A DNA stretch of 8,301 nt from an uncultured Paracoccaceae bacterium. GTDB taxonomy: Bacteria > Pseudomonadota > Alphaproteobacteria > Rhodobacterales > Rhodobacteraceae. The DNA lies in the NCBI GenBank assembly GCA_937132145.1, contig CAKZNY010000315.1, positions 1-8,301 of the forward strand. The letters run 5' to 3'. This document shows, in pieces, positions 6,002 through 8,301 of this stretch (positions within the stretch are counted from its first letter, which is position 1; each line of letters opens with the position of its first letter). A program made the position numbers and the translations under genes. The notes under the pieces are model-generated. The model was not told the origin of the DNA. It did no database searches and saw nothing but the letters and a program-made list of their open reading frames with translations.

Positions 6002-7396
6002 ATGACATCGATAGATACGCCCCCCCCTGCGCCCGCGCAGAACAACAGCTGGCCAGCGCATTTCCGCGCGACCATGGCGCTTGGCTTGCCGATTATCGGC
6101 ACGCAGATGGCGCAGATGGGCATCGGGTTCGTCGATACTGTGATGCTTGGCTGGTTGGGTGCCGAGACGCTGGCGGCCTCGGTTTTGGCGACAACGATGT
6201 ATTTTCTGGTGTTGGTGGTCGGCTTCGGTTTGGCCAACGCGGTTATGCCATTGGCGGCACAGGCCGCTGGCGAGGATGATACGCGCAGCCTGCGCCGCTC
6301 CGTGCGGATGGGGTTCTGGGTCGTCTGGATATATGGCGCGCTGATGATGCCGGTTCTGTGGAATACCGAGGTGATGCTATTAGCTATCGGGCAAAAACCG
6401 GAATTGGCGAGCATGGCGCAAGAATATGTCCGCGTCGTGCAGTGGTCGATCTTTCCGGTGCTGACAGTTACCGTTTTGCGGTCGTACTTATCCGCGTTGG
6501 AGCGTATGCAGATTGTCCTGTGGATCACGCTCGCCGGGGTCGCGGTGAACGCGTTTCTTAACTATGCGTTCATCTTTGGTAACTTTGGTGCCCCGAGAAT
6601 GGAACTGGCAGGTGCCGCCGTTGCCACTGTTGGCACCAACATCATGACGGCAAGTGCATTGATATTGTATTGCGTGAAAGTACCGGCACTGCGTGAATAT
6701 GACATATTCGGACGACTATGGCGCCCGGACTGGGTCGCCTTTCGCGAGGTTTTCCGTTTGGGCCTGCCGATTAGTATGACAATTCTGGCCGAGGTCGGGT
6801 TGTTCGCCGCTGCATCGGTCATGATGGGCTGGCTGGGCACGATCGAGCTGGCGTCGCATGGGATCGCACTGCAAATCGCCTCGATTTCGTTCATGATTCC
6901 GCTAAGTTTCTCGCAGGTAGGGACGGTGCGGTTTGCCCGTGCAGTCGGGCGTAAAGACCCTGTGGGTATGGATAAAGTCGGCAAAACAGTGCTTGTACTA
7001 GGGGTTGGATTTGCGGTTCTGGCCGCGATTATATTCGTATTGTTTCCTGTGCCGCTGATCAGCATGTACCTCGATAAAGCGAACCCTGATGCACATCTTA
7101 TCATCACCTATGGCACGCCATTGTTGGTTGTTGCCGCAGCCTTTCAGCTTGTGGATTCCTTGCAGGCGGTCGGGTCGGGGTTGTTGCGTGGCATGAAAGA
7201 TACGCAAGTTCCTATGTATATAGCGATGTTTAGTTACTGGGCTGTCGGGGTTCCTGCCGCCTATATATTCGGGTTCGTTATGGATTTTGGTGGGCAAGGT
7301 GTTTGGAGCGGCTTGGCCTTAGGCCTCGCGGTCGCTGCAATCCTGATGAATTGGCGATATTTCCATCGTGAAAAGCTGGGACTAATAAAGCTGTAG
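6002..7396 (+). CDS. MATE family efflux transporter, NorM type
   Basis: This 464-residue inner-membrane antiporter belongs to the multidrug and toxic compound extrusion family, which exports cationic drugs or metabolites in exchange for Na+ or H+. Twelve hydrophobic segments form two six-helix halves. In the first half, FVDTVMLGWLGAETLAA (43-59) carries Asp45. In the second, AEVGLFA places Glu264 in helix 7, and FQLVDSLQAVGSG followed by LRGMKDT (381-401) carries Asp385. The last two correspond to the functional acidic residues of NorM in Vibrio. The length is normal for NorM. The ATG at 6002 follows an AGGTG element (5993-5997). The substrate cannot be read from the sequence. Upstream lie the divergent lspA gene and a direct repeat; a TetR-type regulator follows 104 bp downstream on the same strand and might control it, which is inference. 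Confidence 0.93.
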   Translation: MTSIDTPPPAPAQNNSWPAHFRATMALGLPIIGTQMAQMGIGFVDTVMLGWLGAETLAASVLATTMYFLVLVVGFGLANAVMPLAAQAAGEDDTRSLRRSVRMGFWVVWIYGALMMPVLWNTEVMLLAIGQKPELASMAQEYVRVVQWSIFPVLTVTVLRSYLSALERMQIVLWITLAGVAVNAFLNYAFIFGNFGAPRMELAGAAVATVGTNIMTASALILYCVKVPALREYDIFGRLWRPDWVAFREVFRLGLPISMTILAEVGLFAAASVMMGWLGTIELASHGIALQIASISFMIPLSFSQVGTVRFARAVGRKDPVGMDKVGKTVLVLGVGFAVLAAIIFVLFPVPLISMYLDKANPDAHLIITYGTPLLVVAAAFQLVDSLQAVGSGLLRGMKDTQVPMYIAMFSYWAVGVPAAYIFGFVMDFGGQGVWSGLALGLAVAAILMNWRYFHREKLGLIKL

Positions 7397-7441
7397 CGTA
7401 CAATTGCACACTATAGTTTAATCGGCCTATAGCTTGATGGA

Positions 7442-7471
7442 TTGAACTTGGTGCCGGATATACCGTAAACT
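7442..7471 (+). promoter_or_regulatory. Candidate promoter of the TetR-type gene
   Basis: TTGAAC (7442-7447) and TAAACT (7466-7471) are 18 bases apart in the 104-bp gap between the MATE gene and the regulator. Each hexamer matches four of six consensus positions. Transcription would begin near 7478, about 10 bases before the ribosome binding site. The same gap holds two copies of the self-complementary CTATAG (7411-7416, 7427-7432), which could form a weak hairpin. I found no copy of the E. coli RutR operator TTGACCA-N2-TGGTCAA. Confidence 0.25.
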
Positions 7472-7487
7472 GTTTGCAATAATACCA

Positions 7488-7494
7488 AAGGGGG
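7488..7494 (+). promoter_or_regulatory. Ribosome binding site for the GTG-started TetR-type gene
   Basis: AAGGGGG lies 6 bases before the GTG at 7501 and supports that non-ATG start. It lies within an ATACC-N6-GGTAT inverted repeat (7482-7497), which could hinder ribosome access or serve as an operator. Confidence 0.55.
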
Positions 7495-7500
7495 TATCAG

Positions 7501-8112
7501 GTGGCTCATAAAGACACGCGGATACAGCGCGAAAAACGCGAAGTTATTCTGGACGCGGCATTGCAGGTATTCTCGAAAAACGGATTTCGCGGAGCGACGC
7601 TGGACCAGATTGCAGCTGTTGCAGGCCTCTCGAAGCCGAACATGCTGTATTATTTTTCCGGTAAGGAGGCCATTTACACAACATTGCTGAACCGCCTGCT
7701 GAAAACATGGTTGCAGCCACTCGAACATATCGATCCTGCGGGTGATCCGCATAAAGAGATCATGCGCTACATCTGTGCAAAGCTGGAGTTTTCGCGCAAG
7801 TTTCCACGCGAAAGCCGCCTGTTCGCCATTGAAATCCTGAATGGCGCGCCGCGGTTGTCCGGCGAACTGGATGGTCAGCTAAAGGATCTGGTGGATCGCT
7901 CCGTGAAAATTCTTCGAAAGTGGATGGACGAGGGGCGGTTGGCGAAAGTTGATCCTTACCACCTGATATTCTCGATCTGGGCCACGACCCAACACTATGC
8001 GGATTTCGCGGTTCAAATGCGAGCAGTGCTGGGCGACCAAGACCCGGACCCGATTACAACCGGCAGTAAATTTCTGGAAGACCTGTTCTTCAAAGGCCTC
8101 GACCCACGTTAG
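7501..8112 (+). CDS. TetR family transcriptional regulator, RutR-like
   Basis: This 203-residue one-component regulator has the N-terminal TetR helix-turn-helix TLDQIAAVAGLSKPNMLYYF (33-52). The C-terminal ligand domain closely resembles E. coli RutR, the uracil/thymine-responsive regulator of pyrimidine use. Shared blocks are LEFSRKFPRESRLFAIEIL (95-113) and HLIFSIWATTQHYADF (154-169), followed by the AV(L/T)G turn. E. coli RutR is 212 residues, so the length fits. Translation begins at GTG 7501 behind AAGGGGG. RutR-like proteins in alphaproteobacteria may sense pyrimidines or related nucleobases and control their catabolism, whose genes could lie beyond the right edge; that is inference. 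Control of the preceding MATE gene or of itself is equally possible. It is called RutR-like rather than rutR because no rut gene is visible here. Confidence 0.88.
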   Translation: MAHKDTRIQREKREVILDAALQVFSKNGFRGATLDQIAAVAGLSKPNMLYYFSGKEAIYTTLLNRLLKTWLQPLEHIDPAGDPHKEIMRYICAKLEFSRKFPRESRLFAIEILNGAPRLSGELDGQLKDLVDRSVKILRKWMDEGRLAKVDPYHLIFSIWATTQHYADFAVQMRAVLGDQDPDPITTGSKFLEDLFFKGLDPR

Positions 8113-8158
8113 GCGCAACCGCCGAGCCGCAGGCGAGGCTTGGCCCAACTGTTGTCGG

Positions 8159-8175
8159 GTAACCCGAAGGGTTGC
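8159..8175. repeat. GAA-loop hairpin inside the inverted-repeat element
   Basis: GTAACCC and GGGTTGC pair over seven positions, one of them a G-T wobble, around a GAA triloop. An overlapping alternative, TCGGGT-A-ACCCGA (8155-8167), would exclude it, so the two could be mutually exclusive folds. Confidence 0.45.
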
Positions 8176-8185
8176 AAGTAAAACA

Positions 8186-8203
8186 GGCGGGAGCGCTCCC
8201 GCC
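8186..8203. repeat. 18-bp perfect palindrome at the centre of the element
   Basis: GGCGGGAGCGCTCCCGCC is identical to its own reverse complement and extends to 24 bp with one mismatch (8183-8206). It lies near the middle of the loop between the 32-bp arms. As DNA it could bind a dimeric protein. As RNA it would form a tight GC hairpin, but no run of T follows it. Confidence 0.8.
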
Positions 8204-8212
8204 CGTCATGGC

Positions 8213-8227
8213 ATGATCAAAGATCAT
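8213..8227. repeat. Small ATGATC/GATCAT inverted repeat inside the element
   Basis: ATGATC and GATCAT flank AAA just before the right arm. Its left arm overlaps a second short palindrome, TCATG-G-CATGA (8206-8216). Both are short and could be chance, but they add to the concentration of inverted repeats here. Confidence 0.4.
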
Positions 8228-8268
8228 TCCTTTCCCGTTGGGCCAAGCCTCGCCTGCGGCTCGGCGGT

Positions 8269-8301
8269 CGTGCAACGCAAACCCCTTGCAATCCTGCGAT
8301 T
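8269..8301. other. Unassigned right edge
   Basis: These 33 bases beyond the inverted-repeat element hold no gene start or other element I can support. They may be the beginning of the next intergenic region. Confidence 0.4.

Larger units (their letters stand above)
8118..8268. repeat. 151-bp element with perfect 32-bp inverted-repeat ends
   Basis: Bases 8118-8149 are the exact reverse complement of 8237-8268 (32 of 32). The left arm begins ACCGCCGAGCCGCAGG and the right arm ends CCTGCGGCTCGGCGGT. The match stops sharply on both sides. The arms are very GC-rich and the 87-base interior contains further inverted repeats. The left arm begins 5 bases after the stop codon of the RutR-like gene. 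No protein of any credibility is encoded. Possible identities are a MITE or REP/BIME-like mobile repeat, a transcription-end structure, or a structured RNA. No T-tract follows either arm, which argues against a simple intrinsic terminator. No clear target-site duplication is visible at the edges. Confidence 0.85.

Noticed and set aside
5866..6528. A 220-codon minus-strand frame opposite the start of the MATE gene
   Set aside because: It overlaps the 5' part of a clear transporter gene and the lspA control region. Its sequence has no family character.
7411..7432. Two CTATAG copies as a MATE terminator or operator
   Set aside because: Six-base AT-rich self-complementary words 16 bp apart are easily due to chance, and no T-tract follows.
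7397..7500. RutR-type operator TTGACCA-N2-TGGTCAA before the regulator
   Set aside because: No sequence close to this palindrome was found in the gap. TTGAACTTGGT is only a loose partial match.
8186..8236. Classical intrinsic terminator for the RutR-like gene
   Set aside because: The GC-rich palindrome is strong, but no run of T follows it on either strand.
8090..8275. Small minus-strand open frame across the inverted-repeat element
   Set aside because: It is produced by the GC-rich repeat arms and reads through palindromic DNA. There is no sign of a real protein.
8110..8275. Target-site duplication at the edges of the inverted-repeat element
   Set aside because: The flanks GCGCA (left) and CGTGC (right) do not match as a direct repeat, so mobility cannot be claimed from the edges.

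Overview
The window reads as chromosomal DNA from an alphaproteobacterium, most likely of the Rhodobacterales/Rhodobacteraceae. The reasons are a MutL that keeps the endonuclease motifs of MutH-less bacteria, a DUF3422 (COG4949) membrane protein directly downstream of it, a TadG-like protein with an ectodomain I associate with this group, and a RutR-like TetR regulator. This placement is inference from protein character. There are no tRNA or rRNA genes, no transposase and no CRISPR array. Seven protein genes fill most of the sequence.

Left part (1-1930, minus strand): two small-operon genes of the Tad (tight adherence)/Flp pilus type, a TadE-like pseudopilin followed by a TadG-like anchored secreted protein. 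They are visibly poorer in GC than the centre of the window. A 206-bp AT-rich gap (1931-2136) separates them from the next block and probably holds their promoter.

Centre (2137-5837, minus strand): a compact run lspA - mutL - DUF3422. lspA (signal peptidase II) is read first, mutL (mismatch repair) follows after 45 bp, and the DUF3422 gene follows mutL with an 11-bp gap in which its strong ribosome binding site overlaps the mutL stop codon. Co-transcription is likely, and the mutL/DUF3422 pair looks translationally coupled. I chose the inner ATG for lspA (5837) and for tadG (1438) over longer TTG-started frames.

Right part (5838-8301, plus strand): a divergent 164-bp control region with candidate lspA promoters and a 9-bp direct repeat leads into a NorM-type MATE multidrug/sodium antiporter. 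A RutR-like TetR regulator with a GTG start follows after 104 bp. Five bases beyond its stop codon lies the most striking non-coding object in the window: a 151-bp element with perfect 32-bp inverted-repeat ends (8118-8149 and 8237-8268), whose loop holds an 18-bp perfect palindrome and further small hairpins. It could be a MITE/REP-like mobile repeat, a transcription-end structure or a folded RNA. The sequence alone does not decide.

Most of the window is ordinary core genome. The parts worth a second look are the nested inverted-repeat element, the mutL-coupled membrane protein of unknown function, and the TadG-like ectodomain with its beta-helix-like repeats.
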